This document shows, piece after piece, positions 1 to 7,815 of a DNA stretch of 14,855 nt. Source of the DNA: Spirochaetaceae bacterium. GTDB lineage: Bacteria; Spirochaetota; Spirochaetia; Treponematales; Breznakiellaceae. Within the stretch, counting starts at the first letter, position 1. Each line of letters begins with the position of its first letter. The stretch covers positions 1 to 14,855 of the forward strand of contig JAIRMP010000268.1 of NCBI GenBank assembly GCA_031258615.1. Reading direction: 5' to 3'. The notes beneath the pieces were generated by a model. That model did not search any database and was not told the DNA's origin. It saw only the letters and a program-made list of their open reading frames with translations. Both the position numbers and the translations under genes were made by a program.

Positions 1-117
1 GGCAGCCGTATTCAAGGGGGTGAGCGTTCAGTGGGTACGGGCAGCCGTATTCAAGGGGGTGAGCGTTCAGTGGGTACGGGCAGCCGTATTCAAGGGGGTG
101 AGCGTTCAGTGGGTACG
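1..117. repeat. 39-bp perfect tandem repeat, three copies
   Basis: Three identical 39-bp units begin at 1, 40 and 79. The array touches the window edge, so its true copy number is unknown. A degenerate partial copy seems to follow at about 118-141. The unit length is divisible by three, and three of the six frames have no stop inside the unit: two forward (one reads GSRIQGGERSVGT, stopping at the TAA at 142-144; the other reads AAVFKGVSVQWVR and stops near 170) and one reverse (YPLNAHPLEYGCP). It could be the repetitive 3' end of an upstream gene or an intergenic repeat; the sequence does not decide. There are no unique spacers, so it is not a CRISPR array. Confidence 0.95.
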
Positions 118-178
118 GAGATCCGCGTTCAGCAAGGGCGGTAACAGCTTTAGGTGAGGGCGGGTAATCGCATATTTA

Positions 179-198
179 TATAATACGGCAATTTGCCG
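179..198 (+). promoter_or_regulatory. possible -10 box and small inverted repeat before the NrdD-tail/glutaredoxin gene
   Basis: A perfect TATAAT lies at 179-184 in an AT-rich leader, but no good -35 box stands 16-18 bp upstream. Immediately after it is a 6-bp inverted repeat, CGGCAA-t-TTGCCG (186-198), placed where a repressor could bind near the transcription start. The gene downstream has a good ribosome binding site, AGGAG at 226-230, six bases before its ATG at 237. The regulatory role is inferred. Confidence 0.3.
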
Positions 199-236
199 CA
201 TATTTAATTTATTATTTTTATATTTAGGAGAAGTTA

Positions 237-818
237 ATGAGAAAACTTGAGGAAATTGAGAAGGATTTGGAGCAGGCTAGGGAAGAGCTTTCCAACCTGA
301 AGGGCGCGCCTGCCGAGGTTTACAGCCGGATAGTGGGTTACTACCGGTCGGTTCGTAATTGGAACAAGGGCAAGCGCGAAGAGTACAGTGACCGTCGTCT
401 CTACGACATGGAAACTTCGGCGGCGCATATTGAAGGAGCAGCGGCCGGCATCGCAAACGAGTCTGCCGCGGCCAACGCGCCCGTGTCCGTAAAAGAAATA
501 TTTGAAAAAGTGAAACCGTTTAAGTCGTCCGCACAGCATATTTTGCTGTTCGTGCGGCCCGGATGTCCGGCTTGCCCAGGCGCAAAGGCCGCTGCCGGGA
601 AGCTTGGTATACCTGTTGACACGATCGATGCGGCGAGTGAGGACGGCCTTGCGGAGGCGACGCGCAGAAATGTCATGTCAACCCCTACCGCCATACTCCT
701 TAACGAGCATGGCGAGGAGTTAAGCCGCGCCCGCGGCAGCGCGGACATCGCCTCTTTAAGCCGTTTTGTGCCTGACACAGGGGAGTTTTCCGAGTACAAA
801 AACGCCGCTTCTATGTAA
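237..818 (+). CDS. NrdD-like glycyl-radical tail fused to a glutaredoxin/thioredoxin-fold domain
   Basis: A 193-residue protein with three parts. Residues 1-22 form a charged short coiled coil. Residues 27-56 carry a motif closely resembling the extreme C-terminus of anaerobic (class III) ribonucleotide reductase NrdD: VYSRIVGYY, then NWNKGKREEY and DRRLY. Gly34 in RIVGYY matches the position of the radical glycine. The cysteines of the NrdD zinc ribbon that normally precede this motif are absent. After an Ala-rich linker (about 60-82), residues 100-165 look like a thioredoxin fold, with CPAC at 110-113 and a cis-proline motif STPT at 148-151. Class III reductases of some bacteria take electrons from a glutaredoxin-like protein, so the fusion may supply reductant to, or replace the radical tail of, a separate NrdD, as GrcA/YfiD does for pyruvate formate-lyase. 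That role is inference; no nrdD or nrdG is visible here. The gene stands alone between a leader and a terminator. Confidence 0.8.
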   Translation: MRKLEEIEKDLEQAREELSNLKGAPAEVYSRIVGYYRSVRNWNKGKREEYSDRRLYDMETSAAHIEGAAAGIANESAAANAPVSVKEIFEKVKPFKSSAQHILLFVRPGCPACPGAKAAAGKLGIPVDTIDAASEDGLAEATRRNVMSTPTAILLNEHGEELSRARGSADIASLSRFVPDTGEFSEYKNAASM

Positions 819-902
819 TACACAGCAATTTCATACCCTATGCCGTTCCCGCTTCGCCGGGTCCGGCGGCGGCTTGGTGAAAACAATTAAAAAACCTTGC
901 AG

Positions 903-936
903 AACTAACATGACCTTTCGGTCATGTTAGTTTTTC
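903..936 (+). terminator. rho-independent terminator
   Basis: A perfect 13-bp stem (903-915 with 920-932) closes a four-base loop (TTTC, 916-919) and runs into a T tract (931-935). It lies 85 bases after the stop of the NrdD-tail/glutaredoxin gene and faces the right way to end its transcript. Confidence 0.9.
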
Positions 937-1095
937 ATTAGCAGTGGAGTCTGCTCCCCTTCCGCAAACTTGTTTGCGACTCTGCGGCGGTACGAATTTG
1001 TAACGCCAACAAAAAATGACAGTATCCTGCTATCCTGTACCGCGTGTACTGCGCCACTGCCAATGCATGGAAATCCTCAAGGCGGGCGCGGAGCG
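937..1095. other. non-coding stretch with a 7-bp inverted repeat
   Basis: No convincing gene is seen between the terminator and the cyclase promoter; a 71-codon open frame across it would need a TTG start with no ribosome binding site. An inverted repeat, CGCAAAC-tt-GTTTGCG, lies at 963-978. The string leading into it (956-970) recurs with one indel at 11583-11596, so this may be a small dispersed repeat. Confidence 0.5.
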
Positions 1096-1125
1096 TTGAT
1101 AAAGTACCCGGGTACGATATATAAT
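1096..1125 (+). promoter_or_regulatory. sigma70-type promoter with a palindromic spacer, for the cyclase/FecR pair
   Basis: TTGATA (1096-1101) and a perfect TATAAT (1120-1125) are separated by 18 bp. The spacer contains a perfect 12-bp palindrome, GTACCCGGGTAC (1104-1115), lying between the two boxes where a bound repressor or a MerR-type activator would act. Transcription would start about 45 bases before the cyclase ATG. The promoter match is seen directly; use of the palindrome as an operator is inferred. Confidence 0.6.
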
Positions 1126-1175
1126 TTTACAAGGTTTGAGCAGACGTATTGCGGCGTGGTAGAAGGAAATTCGTT

Positions 1176-3095
1176 ATGTCCTTAAAAGTTAAATTTCCCA
1201 TAGGGGTAAAACTTGTAGTAATAATTACGGCGCTGTTTTTCCTGTCGCTTGGCCTCATAACCCTGCTTGTCGCGCTGTTTGTAAGCGCCGATGTGGAAAG
1301 TACCGCGCGCGCCAACAACATCAACATTGACAAGATGTCCGCACTAATGACGGAAGACAAATTATCGTTAATAAAATCAAACAGCATGGTGCTGCTTGAA
1401 AACATTTCCATGGTTACCGCCGGCAGCGAAGGCTTAGACCCTTCCACGGTAACGCGGATGAAAAATCTGTTTTTCTCGCAGAACCCGGACATAGCTGTAA
1501 TAGTAAACCGCGGTCAGGCGGAAATCATCGATCAGTCATTTACAAACATAGTAAACGATCGCTTTTTTTTATCAAACGCGCTGTCGGCATCCATGCTTGA
1601 CGAATTCATAGAATCGAACTTTCAGGTATTAAACCGTTCACTGATAGGCGAAACTATAGTAATAAACGCGGCGCCTTTTTTCAATGGAATACCGCTGCTC
1701 GCGATGAGCTTCCCGATGCAGGGTTTCAGCAGCCTCTTGGTTTTATTTTCATCCGAGTCGATTACGGATTCGTTTGGCACAGGCGCCAATTCAACCTTTA
1801 TTGTGAATTACTTTGGCGACATACTGGTTCATCCGAATCAGGAACTTGTCCGCAGCGCCCAAAATCTTTTGCAAAACCCTTTTATATCAGAGTGTATTGC
1901 GAATCCAAATACAGCGCTCGAAAAGCGTTTTAAGGACGAGACGGGGCACGGTTACTTTGGTGCATCGCAAAGACTATCACTTGCAAACATAATTGTCGTC
2001 TCGTTTATTAGCACGGATACTGTGTTTGAAGGGATCAATTTAACCACAAGGCGCAATATTTATGGATCGCTTGGCGTCTGGTTTCTGGCCGTGATGTTTA
2101 TCTGGTTTTTTTCAAAAAGCATCAGCCGTCCGCTGGAAAAACTAAAGGCGGCGGCGGAACAGATAGAGGCGGGCTACTACAACATAGACTTAAAAACAAA
2201 GAGTATGGATGAGGCGGGCGTGTTGACAAAAAGTGTTCAGAGCATGAGCCATGTGCTGCGGAACTTTGAGGTATTTACAAACAAACAACTTGCCCGCCTG
2301 GCGAGGGAAGGAAAGCTGACAATGGGCGGAGCTGCCCGTGACGCGACAATTTTTTTTTCGGACATACGCTCATTCACCGCGATGTCGGAGAAACTTTCAC
2401 CAGCCGAAGTGGTAAAATTCTTGAACGATTATATGGACTGCATGGTTTCATGTGTAATTCTCACAGGCGGAGTCATCGATAAATTCATAGGAGACGCGAT
2501 CATGGCGCATTGGGGGGCGCTGAAAAGTTCAGGGAATGCGAAGGCGGACGCCGTTTGCGGCATTCGCACCGCATTGATGATGCGCGCAAGCCTGTACTGT
2601 TTCAATAGATCGAGAGACGGCGTACAGAATCCAATCATCAAGATAGGATGCGGCCTCAACAGCGGCAGAGTCGTTGCAGGGCAAATCGGATCGGACGAGC
2701 GGGTCGTGTTTACCGTGATAGGGGAGGCCGTCAGTTTTGCCGACCGCACCGAGACCTTCAACAAACCATTCGGTACAGAAATACTGATCACGGAGCATAC
2801 GTGGCGCCTGGTAAAAGAGGATATCATAGCCGAGGAGATGGGCAGGGTTACCGAGGGCGGCAAGGGTGTAAAAATATTTGCCGTAATCAACATCAAGGAC
2901 GGCCCTGAAGCGGACAGCCTGCTTGAAGACCTGAAAAAAATACCCAAAACCGATCCCGCGCTGTGCAAAAAATGTGTGGGACCGGGAGGTCCGCATAACA
3001 TTGATGAACTGCGGGCTCTGCTTGGAATACCTAAGCCGGATTTGAGCAATTTGAATCTTGATGAAGAAGAAAAAAAATACAGCGTAGCCTCATAA
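1176..3095 (+). CDS. membrane-bound class III adenylate/guanylate cyclase with extracytoplasmic sensor and HAMP domain
   Basis: A 639-residue cyclase making cAMP (or cGMP) in response to an outside signal. The ATG at 1176 is preferred because AAGGA lies eight bases upstream; a TTG at 1149 lacks this. Membrane helix 1 is at about 9-34, an extracytoplasmic sensor of about 260 residues follows (Cache-like size; family not identified), then helix 2 at about 297-316 and a HAMP segment to about 370. The catalytic domain spans about 385-570. Metal-binding aspartates are D396 (FSDIRSF) and D440 (GDAIMAHWG), with K436 just upstream. The motif usually written D-x-VN-x-A-x-R reads E517-A-V-S520-F-A-D-R524, so the usual Asp and the transition-state Asn are Glu and Ser while Arg is kept. 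The tail has a CKKC pair. Runs of T9 and A8 occur in the gene. Only 34 bases separate it from the FecR gene, suggesting co-transcription. Confidence 0.9.
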   Translation: MSLKVKFPIGVKLVVIITALFFLSLGLITLLVALFVSADVESTARANNINIDKMSALMTEDKLSLIKSNSMVLLENISMVTAGSEGLDPSTVTRMKNLFFSQNPDIAVIVNRGQAEIIDQSFTNIVNDRFFLSNALSASMLDEFIESNFQVLNRSLIGETIVINAAPFFNGIPLLAMSFPMQGFSSLLVLFSSESITDSFGTGANSTFIVNYFGDILVHPNQELVRSAQNLLQNPFISECIANPNTALEKRFKDETGHGYFGASQRLSLANIIVVSFISTDTVFEGINLTTRRNIYGSLGVWFLAVMFIWFFSKSISRPLEKLKAAAEQIEAGYYNIDLKTKSMDEAGVLTKSVQSMSHVLRNFEVFTNKQLARLAREGKLTMGGAARDATIFFSDIRSFTAMSEKLSPAEVVKFLNDYMDCMVSCVILTGGVIDKFIGDAIMAHWGALKSSGNAKADAVCGIRTALMMRASLYCFNRSRDGVQNPIIKIGCGLNSGRVVAGQIGSDERVVFTVIGEAVSFADRTETFNKPFGTEILITEHTWRLVKEDIIAEEMGRVTEGGKGVKIFAVINIKDGPEADSLLEDLKKIPKTDPALCKKCVGPGGPHNIDELRALLGIPKPDLSNLNLDEEEKKYSVAS

Positions 3096-3129
3096 AGGAC
3101 AGGCTCCGGCTGCTGTAAATGGTTAAAGT

Positions 3130-5640
3130 ATGAAGAAACGGAATAATGAACGCGGCGGTAAGCCAAGGAAAACAATGGATATACTCGTTACAGTTTTCTG
3201 CATAGGCGGGGCCGCGTTTGCTTTTTTTCTGTTCTGGCGCGATCTGAACAAGACCCTTACCAAGCAAAACGAAGCGCCTATAGCCATTATCAGTTTTAAG
3301 CAAAAGACGGCGCAGCGGCGTTTTGGTGACAGAACCATCTGGGATCTGTTAAAACGGGATTCGCCTATCTATTCCAACGATGTAATACATACGGCCGATC
3401 TCGCGGAGGCGACGATTTTCTTTTCCAGCGATGAGGCATCTGTTGACATGGGCGAGAATAGTCAGATACAGGTATTCGATACTGAAAAAGGCAAGCGTAT
3501 TGAATTATTTTCCGGAGCGGTCAGTGTCAACACCGGGTTGAAGGGCGCAAAACTTGTGCTTGTTTCTTCAGGTACCGAAATTGATATGGAGGAGGGTACG
3601 ATTGTAAGCGCCGTCTCATCCGCTGCCGGTAACGGAGACGGGATGCAGATCGTTAAAGGTTCGGCAAACATAATTACGGCGGACGGTATCGTTGCAGCCG
3701 GCGCCGGAGACGCCCTTGCGTTGAGCGCGGAGGGACGGGCGATTGTTTCCGCTTCGGTAAGCCTTTTAATGCCGGCCCCTTCCGCCTGCTACGTCACAAA
3801 CAATGGCGGCGATGCTTCTGTAGTTTTTTCATGGAACACATTGAATTTCAGTGCTGACGATTTTGTTCAATTTCAGATTTCGTCCGACCAGCGCTTTTCG
3901 ACCGTGATTGAATCGGTTCACATCCGTAATTCAAGCACACAAACGATCAACCTTACGCCCGGAACTTACTGGTGGCGCGCGTTCCCGGTCAACCCGGATA
4001 CGCCGTCAAGCGTACCCGAATTGACAGCCGCCAACAAATTCTCGATAGTTTCCATCAAAGCGCCCGAAACGATCAGCCCCGCCGCAAACAGCGTGATAAC
4101 TTACCAGAGTGCGCCGCCTTCCGTACATTTCCAGTGGTCATCAGGCGATAACCCGGAGATACGGGATTATATGCTACAGGCTGCCGGCAACCCCCAGATG
4201 CAGAATCCCGCAATCCTAACGCAGGTACGCGGCGATTCGTTTTCATCCGGTGAACTGGGTGAGGGGACTTGGTACTGGCAGGTGAGGCCCATCATCCCGG
4301 AAAGCTGGGAAACGCCGCTGTCGGTTCAGGCAGTTTCAGACCTTTCCGTATTCACGATACGGCAGACGTACGACGCCCTCACCGCTCCCGTGCCCAACTT
4401 GCCGCTGGACGCGGCTTTTGTAAACATAGGCGAGAATGCGGAAAGCATACTGTTTTCATGGAAAAATGAGGACAAAGCGGCAAGTTATACGCTGGAAATA
4501 GCGGACAACCTCGATTTTAATGACCCGCTGCTGATCAGAACTGTCACACAAAACAGGTATATGCTTAACCCGCGTGAAACAACAATAAAGAACGGCGTCA
4601 ACTTTTGGAGGGTAAGCTATATTGACGGCGGAGGCGTAGGGTCCCCGCCTTCCGCGGTACGTTATTTTGAGGCTACCGAAACGACATTGGTTTTTGAAAG
4701 CGTATTTCCGCCTGACAACTACAACGTGTTGGATATAAACTTCGGCGAACTGCGATTCCAGTGGCAAAGTAACCAGCAAACACCATCGGCCTTTCGGTTT
4801 GCCAGGAATAGGGATTTTTCGTCAATTTTAATTGACGAAACCACAGCGAATACATTTTTTCAGGCGGGCCGCAGGCTTGGCAGGCTCACGGAAGGCACTT
4901 ACTTTTGGAAGGTTGCAAACTCATACAACGGAAACCCTGTAGAAACATCCGTCCACAGCCTCACCGTACAGGCTACAAACCGCGTTGTCCTTGAAGCTCC
5001 GCCGTCAGGCGCGGATATTGATGGTCTAACCGCGCTCCGCAGGCAGGCAGAACTCCGCTGGTCGTCCGCCGCGCCGCTGACGGCCTCCCGCCTTAGGGTA
5101 TACCGCGCCGGGGTAGCGGTGTTTGAACTTGAGAATCCGGGAAGGATAGTAACGCTGCCGTCCCTTGCGGAAGGCGCGTACACATGGACCGTACAGGCCG
5201 AAACAACAGGCGGCTTCGACATAAGCCCGGAGATTCCCTACAGTTTCCGCGTAATGCCAATCCCGCTCTTGCCCGCGGCAAACGGCCTTCTGCCGCCGTC
5301 AGGTCAAAGTTTTGGCCCGGACGATCTGCGCAGAAACCGGAGCATCAGCTTTGAATGGAACCCTGTCACGGGCGCGAACAGGTATATTTTTAGGCTGTAC
5401 CGCGAAGGTGAGCCGTCCCGCCCCATAGTCAGCCCCGCCCCGTTAAGCAGCCCATCCTACACCATCTCCGACCTTACCCTGCTTGACGTAGGCGGCATGG
5501 TTTGGCAGGTGGAGGCGGTTTTTGTGTCGCCCGCCGGCGCGATAGAACAGCGCGGCAGACCTGCCGAAAGCCGCTTTTCAATAGACATAAGCGTACCATC
5601 AGCCCCAAGACTGCGCGACGAAGAGACTTACGGAAGGTAA
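3130..5640 (+). CDS. membrane-anchored FecR-domain protein with six FN3-like repeats
   Basis: An 836-residue protein with a basic N-terminus and one uncleaved membrane helix (about 16-37), so the rest should be outside the inner membrane. Residues about 60-180 resemble a FecR domain (an acidic DMGENSQIQVF stretch, then ELFSGAVSVNT). From about 225 onward there are six beta repeats at intervals of about 100 residues. Each starts with a strand of the type VxFSW or LRFQW (near residues 231, 332, 440, 540, 642 and 739) and most end with GTYWWRA-like or GTYFWKV-like strands, as in fibronectin type III-like modules of envelope proteins. No FecI-type sigma factor is nearby, so this is probably a structural or adhesive envelope protein rather than an iron-signalling anti-sigma factor. 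The pairing with the upstream cyclase resembles an arrangement I recall from other treponemes (unverified). The ribosome binding site is poor, so translation may depend on the upstream gene. It converges on the minus-strand operon after 121 bases that show only a weak GC-rich hairpin at 5734-5752. Confidence 0.85.
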   Translation: MKKRNNERGGKPRKTMDILVTVFCIGGAAFAFFLFWRDLNKTLTKQNEAPIAIISFKQKTAQRRFGDRTIWDLLKRDSPIYSNDVIHTADLAEATIFFSSDEASVDMGENSQIQVFDTEKGKRIELFSGAVSVNTGLKGAKLVLVSSGTEIDMEEGTIVSAVSSAAGNGDGMQIVKGSANIITADGIVAAGAGDALALSAEGRAIVSASVSLLMPAPSACYVTNNGGDASVVFSWNTLNFSADDFVQFQISSDQRFSTVIESVHIRNSSTQTINLTPGTYWWRAFPVNPDTPSSVPELTAANKFSIVSIKAPETISPAANSVITYQSAPPSVHFQWSSGDNPEIRDYMLQAAGNPQMQNPAILTQVRGDSFSSGELGEGTWYWQVRPIIPESWETPLSVQAVSDLSVFTIRQTYDALTAPVPNLPLDAAFVNIGENAESILFSWKNEDKAASYTLEIADNLDFNDPLLIRTVTQNRYMLNPRETTIKNGVNFWRVSYIDGGGVGSPPSAVRYFEATETTLVFESVFPPDNYNVLDINFGELRFQWQSNQQTPSAFRFARNRDFSSILIDETTANTFFQAGRRLGRLTEGTYFWKVANSYNGNPVETSVHSLTVQATNRVVLEAPPSGADIDGLTALRRQAELRWSSAAPLTASRLRVYRAGVAVFELENPGRIVTLPSLAEGAYTWTVQAETTGGFDISPEIPYSFRVMPIPLLPAANGLLPPSGQSFGPDDLRRNRSISFEWNPVTGANRYIFRLYREGEPSRPIVSPAPLSSPSYTISDLTLLDVGGMVWQVEAVFVSPAGAIEQRGRPAESRFSIDISVPSAPRLRDEETYGR

Positions 5641-5761
5641 CGAAATCCGGGCGCATAGAGTTTGCGGAGAAAGCGCTCAACGCGCCGCCACACAGCGGCA
5701 AGCCGCTATATGGCACGTACTGATACCGCGTACGCCGCCGGTGTCTGGCGGCCCCGCGTTC

Positions 5762-6736
5762 TTACAGGTATTTCTGCCGGAGCTCGTCAAATGGGATGGA
5801 GCCGCTTAAATCGCCGATCCGGATTTTTCCGCCCAGCACATTGAAAAAGAAGGATGCGATTTTCGGTACCGTCAGGTCTTCGCTTGCGCCGTCGGCTTTT
5901 TGCAGGGAATAGGTCTTGAGTATTTGGGAGTCAAGGCTCGCGGAGATTAACAGGAAATGATTTTCTAGGTCCTTCATGTTAAGCAGATCGCTTACCAGCA
6001 CGCGGCCGGCGACAGAATAACTGTGAAGCAGTATTTTGGCGTCGTTCGCGTCAACCAAAACTGTCCTCTGCATATCAGTTTCCATATCAAGGCGTATCTT
6101 GCCGGTGTTCGGCTTTTCCGCCTCGCCCTTGTACAGTGAACCGAGATCGGCCAGCGTGATGTTGTAGAATTCCGTGCCGGGGAGGGCCGCCATCGGTTCC
6201 GCGGAAAACGCGGTGGGGTACAGCAGGTAGTTTATCCCGCCGGCGTTCACCTCCGGCGCGTTGAAAGTTCCGGTAATCACGTTATGGAGGGTGAGCTTTT
6301 TTGAGGCAAAACAACCGCCAAGAATTACACCGTTTTCAACCTGAATTTCATTGGCAAAGATGCTGCCGGCGACAAAACAATTCTTCAATTTTACGCTGCC
6401 GGCGGTTATGTCAGAACCGTATATGCACCGCCCCTTGATCAACAGGGATACGATACTTCCGCTGGAAGCTACGGCCTTCCTGAAAAACACGGTTTTTTCC
6501 GCGTCATTTTTGATATGCAGCTCATTGTGGGCGTAAACGGCGCAGAGAAATTCGGCGGGGCCTGAGTCGATAATTAAATTGCGCGCGTACACAGGCCCCT
6601 CTACCCTGACGTTTTCCTGTACATTCACATCCCGCTCAAGCTCGCCTGAGGTTTTTGGCAGGATCGCGCTTCTTACGAGGTTGTCCCTTAAACCGACAAT
6701 AGATTCGCCGACACGGATTTCATTCATTTCTTTCAT
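5762..6736 (-). CDS. bactofilin-like, beta-helical polymer-forming protein (tentative)
   Basis: A 324-residue protein and the last gene of the minus-strand operon. The start at 6736 is chosen because AAAGGAG lies just upstream and the ATG overlaps the stop of the preceding gene by four bases (ATGA, 6733-6736); a longer frame to 6793 has no such support. Residues about 40-165 contain short repeated strands of the type VNVQENVRVEGPVYARNLII, with periodic V/I/L and G positions, which suggests a right-handed beta helix like bactofilins or the polymer-forming cytoskeletal family. The C-terminal half is not recognised and contains a segment near FFFNVLGGKIRIGDLSGSIP. There is no signal peptide or membrane helix. 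If it polymerises, it could scaffold the membrane proteins encoded earlier in the operon; that is inference. It may be another beta-solenoid protein. Confidence 0.6.
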   Translation of the reverse strand: MKEMNEIRVGESIVGLRDNLVRSAILPKTSGELERDVNVQENVRVEGPVYARNLIIDSGPAEFLCAVYAHNELHIKNDAEKTVFFRKAVASSGSIVSLLIKGRCIYGSDITAGSVKLKNCFVAGSIFANEIQVENGVILGGCFASKKLTLHNVITGTFNAPEVNAGGINYLLYPTAFSAEPMAALPGTEFYNITLADLGSLYKGEAEKPNTGKIRLDMETDMQRTVLVDANDAKILLHSYSVAGRVLVSDLLNMKDLENHFLLISASLDSQILKTYSLQKADGASEDLTVPKIASFFFNVLGGKIRIGDLSGSIPFDELRQKYL

Positions 6737-7815
6737 TGTACCGCTCCTTTGATTGCGGATATTGAAGATACGGAAAGGGAACTGTTCTGCCAAAGTTCCA
6801 TTAACGTACTGTATATACGGTTATCCTTTTCTCCGGTATTTTCGCTGAACATGGTCTCCGCAATAGTCTTGAATTCCCTGTCCAGAGTTGTCTTTTCCTG
6901 TTCCGGCAAGGCTGACCACCCCGATTCGGCGGCGGCAAAGCGGCGGTTTACCGCTCCGGCGGCAAGCTCTCGTTGAGAAAGAGGCATGGCTTCCGGCATA
7001 TAGCAGTCCTCCACGGACCCGCCGCTTTCCGGGTTTTCACCGCTCGTCCATACTACGGGAACATACTGAGTCACCTTGCCGGCTGCCGGTTCATTGAACA
7101 TGAACGAGCCTACCAGCGCGTCCATGGTTCTCTCCTGATTGATGTAGTTTTGCAGGGTTTCAAGGACATCGCGGGCCAGCCGGTTGACACGTGAAACCGT
7201 CATCATAGATCTTGATGAGGATTCCTCCTCTATACCAAGAAGATTCTTTGCCGATATGTTTGCGCCTGTCTCCACGAGCAACTTTTTCTGAACATTCTGC
7301 GAAAGGTTAAACGAATTCTTGTCCAGCGCATAGATACGCTTATGACATTCGTCGTCCAGGTCCCGAAAAATGGCAAGATACCTGGAGCTTATACGGTTGT
7401 AGTCCGTTTCAAGGGTTCTCTTCTGCTCGGACACCGCCTTACCCTGCTCCTCGATCAGACCGAATCCGGCCTTAATCGCGCTGTCCAGCGCCTGAAGCTG
7501 CTGGGATAGTTCCATTCTGATCGTTCCGAAAAAACCATTTATGAGGGACTGGGAGACATCTTTGGCAGTCTGCTGTATGGCGGCGCACTGGGCGGCGTTC
7601 ATCGCCACCACCGATCCGGTCAACACGTCCAGAGACCTGTTGCAGTGCGTCACGCTGTTGTCAAAACTGTCCGTTTCAACGTCCACCGTAATGTCGACCG
7701 ACACATTTCCGGAGTATGGAACATGCAGAGTACCGCCGTTCTGACTTGCCGGATAACTTACGCTTGTAGAGCCGCTTACCTGTATTGAATCATAAAAATG
7801 CTGCCTGTAGCTCAT
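6733..7815 (-). CDS. conserved hypothetical with beta-rich N-terminus and helical core; paralogue of the upstream gene product
   Basis: A 360-residue soluble protein of no function I can name. Residues 1-45 are Ser/Gly/Val rich and beta-like (VSGSTSVSYP, then PYSGNVSVDITVDVET). Residues about 50-190 are long amphipathic helices, including DYNRISSRYLAIFRDL and KRIYALDKNSFNLSQ. Near 255 is QYVPVVWTSGENPESGG. The same order of motifs occurs in the product of the gene just upstream (ADYQMIARRYTKLFASL, IRVQELDRPAMKL, TFLPAVFFSGES), so the two are diverged tandem duplicates and this one has the extra beta N-terminus. Its ATG (7815) overlaps the stop of that gene by four bases, so the two are translationally coupled. 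The only purine-rich element upstream is the G16 tract eight bases before the ATG. The stop overlaps the next start in the same way. Confidence 0.75.
   Translation of the reverse strand: MSYRQHFYDSIQVSGSTSVSYPASQNGGTLHVPYSGNVSVDITVDVETDSFDNSVTHCNRSLDVLTGSVVAMNAAQCAAIQQTAKDVSQSLINGFFGTIRMELSQQLQALDSAIKAGFGLIEEQGKAVSEQKRTLETDYNRISSRYLAIFRDLDDECHKRIYALDKNSFNLSQNVQKKLLVETGANISAKNLLGIEEESSSRSMMTVSRVNRLARDVLETLQNYINQERTMDALVGSFMFNEPAAGKVTQYVPVVWTSGENPESGGSVEDCYMPEAMPLSQRELAAGAVNRRFAAAESGWSALPEQEKTTLDREFKTIAETMFSENTGEKDNRIYSTLMELWQNSSLSVSSISAIKGAVQ

Noticed and set aside
1..117. CRISPR array
   Set aside because: The 39-bp units follow each other directly with no spacers, and no cas gene is present.
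401..886. Minus-strand frame of 161 codons over the NrdD-tail/glutaredoxin gene
   Set aside because: The plus-strand frame has clear NrdD and CPAC motifs and a good ribosome binding site; the antisense product shows no recognisable motif.
1149..1175. Upstream TTG start for the cyclase
   Set aside because: It adds nine mostly basic residues, with no ribosome binding site before it; the ATG at 1176 has AAGGA at proper spacing.
970..1185. Open frame of 71 codons before the cyclase
   Set aside because: It would need a TTG start inside an inverted repeat, has no ribosome binding site, crosses the cyclase promoter, and its product resembles nothing I know.
2429..3175. Long minus-strand frame (248 codons) over the cyclase
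   Set aside because: It is antisense to the conserved catalytic domain; codon periodicity of a GC-rich gene explains it.
5734..5752. GC-rich hairpin as terminator between the converging FecR and bactofilin-like genes
   Set aside because: The stem is only six bases and has no T tract on either side, so termination there is not supported.
6737..6793. Longer start for the bactofilin-like protein
   Set aside because: The extra 19 residues are the shifted frame of the upstream gene; the ATG at 6736 has AAAGGAG and the same ATGA overlap seen in the previous pair.
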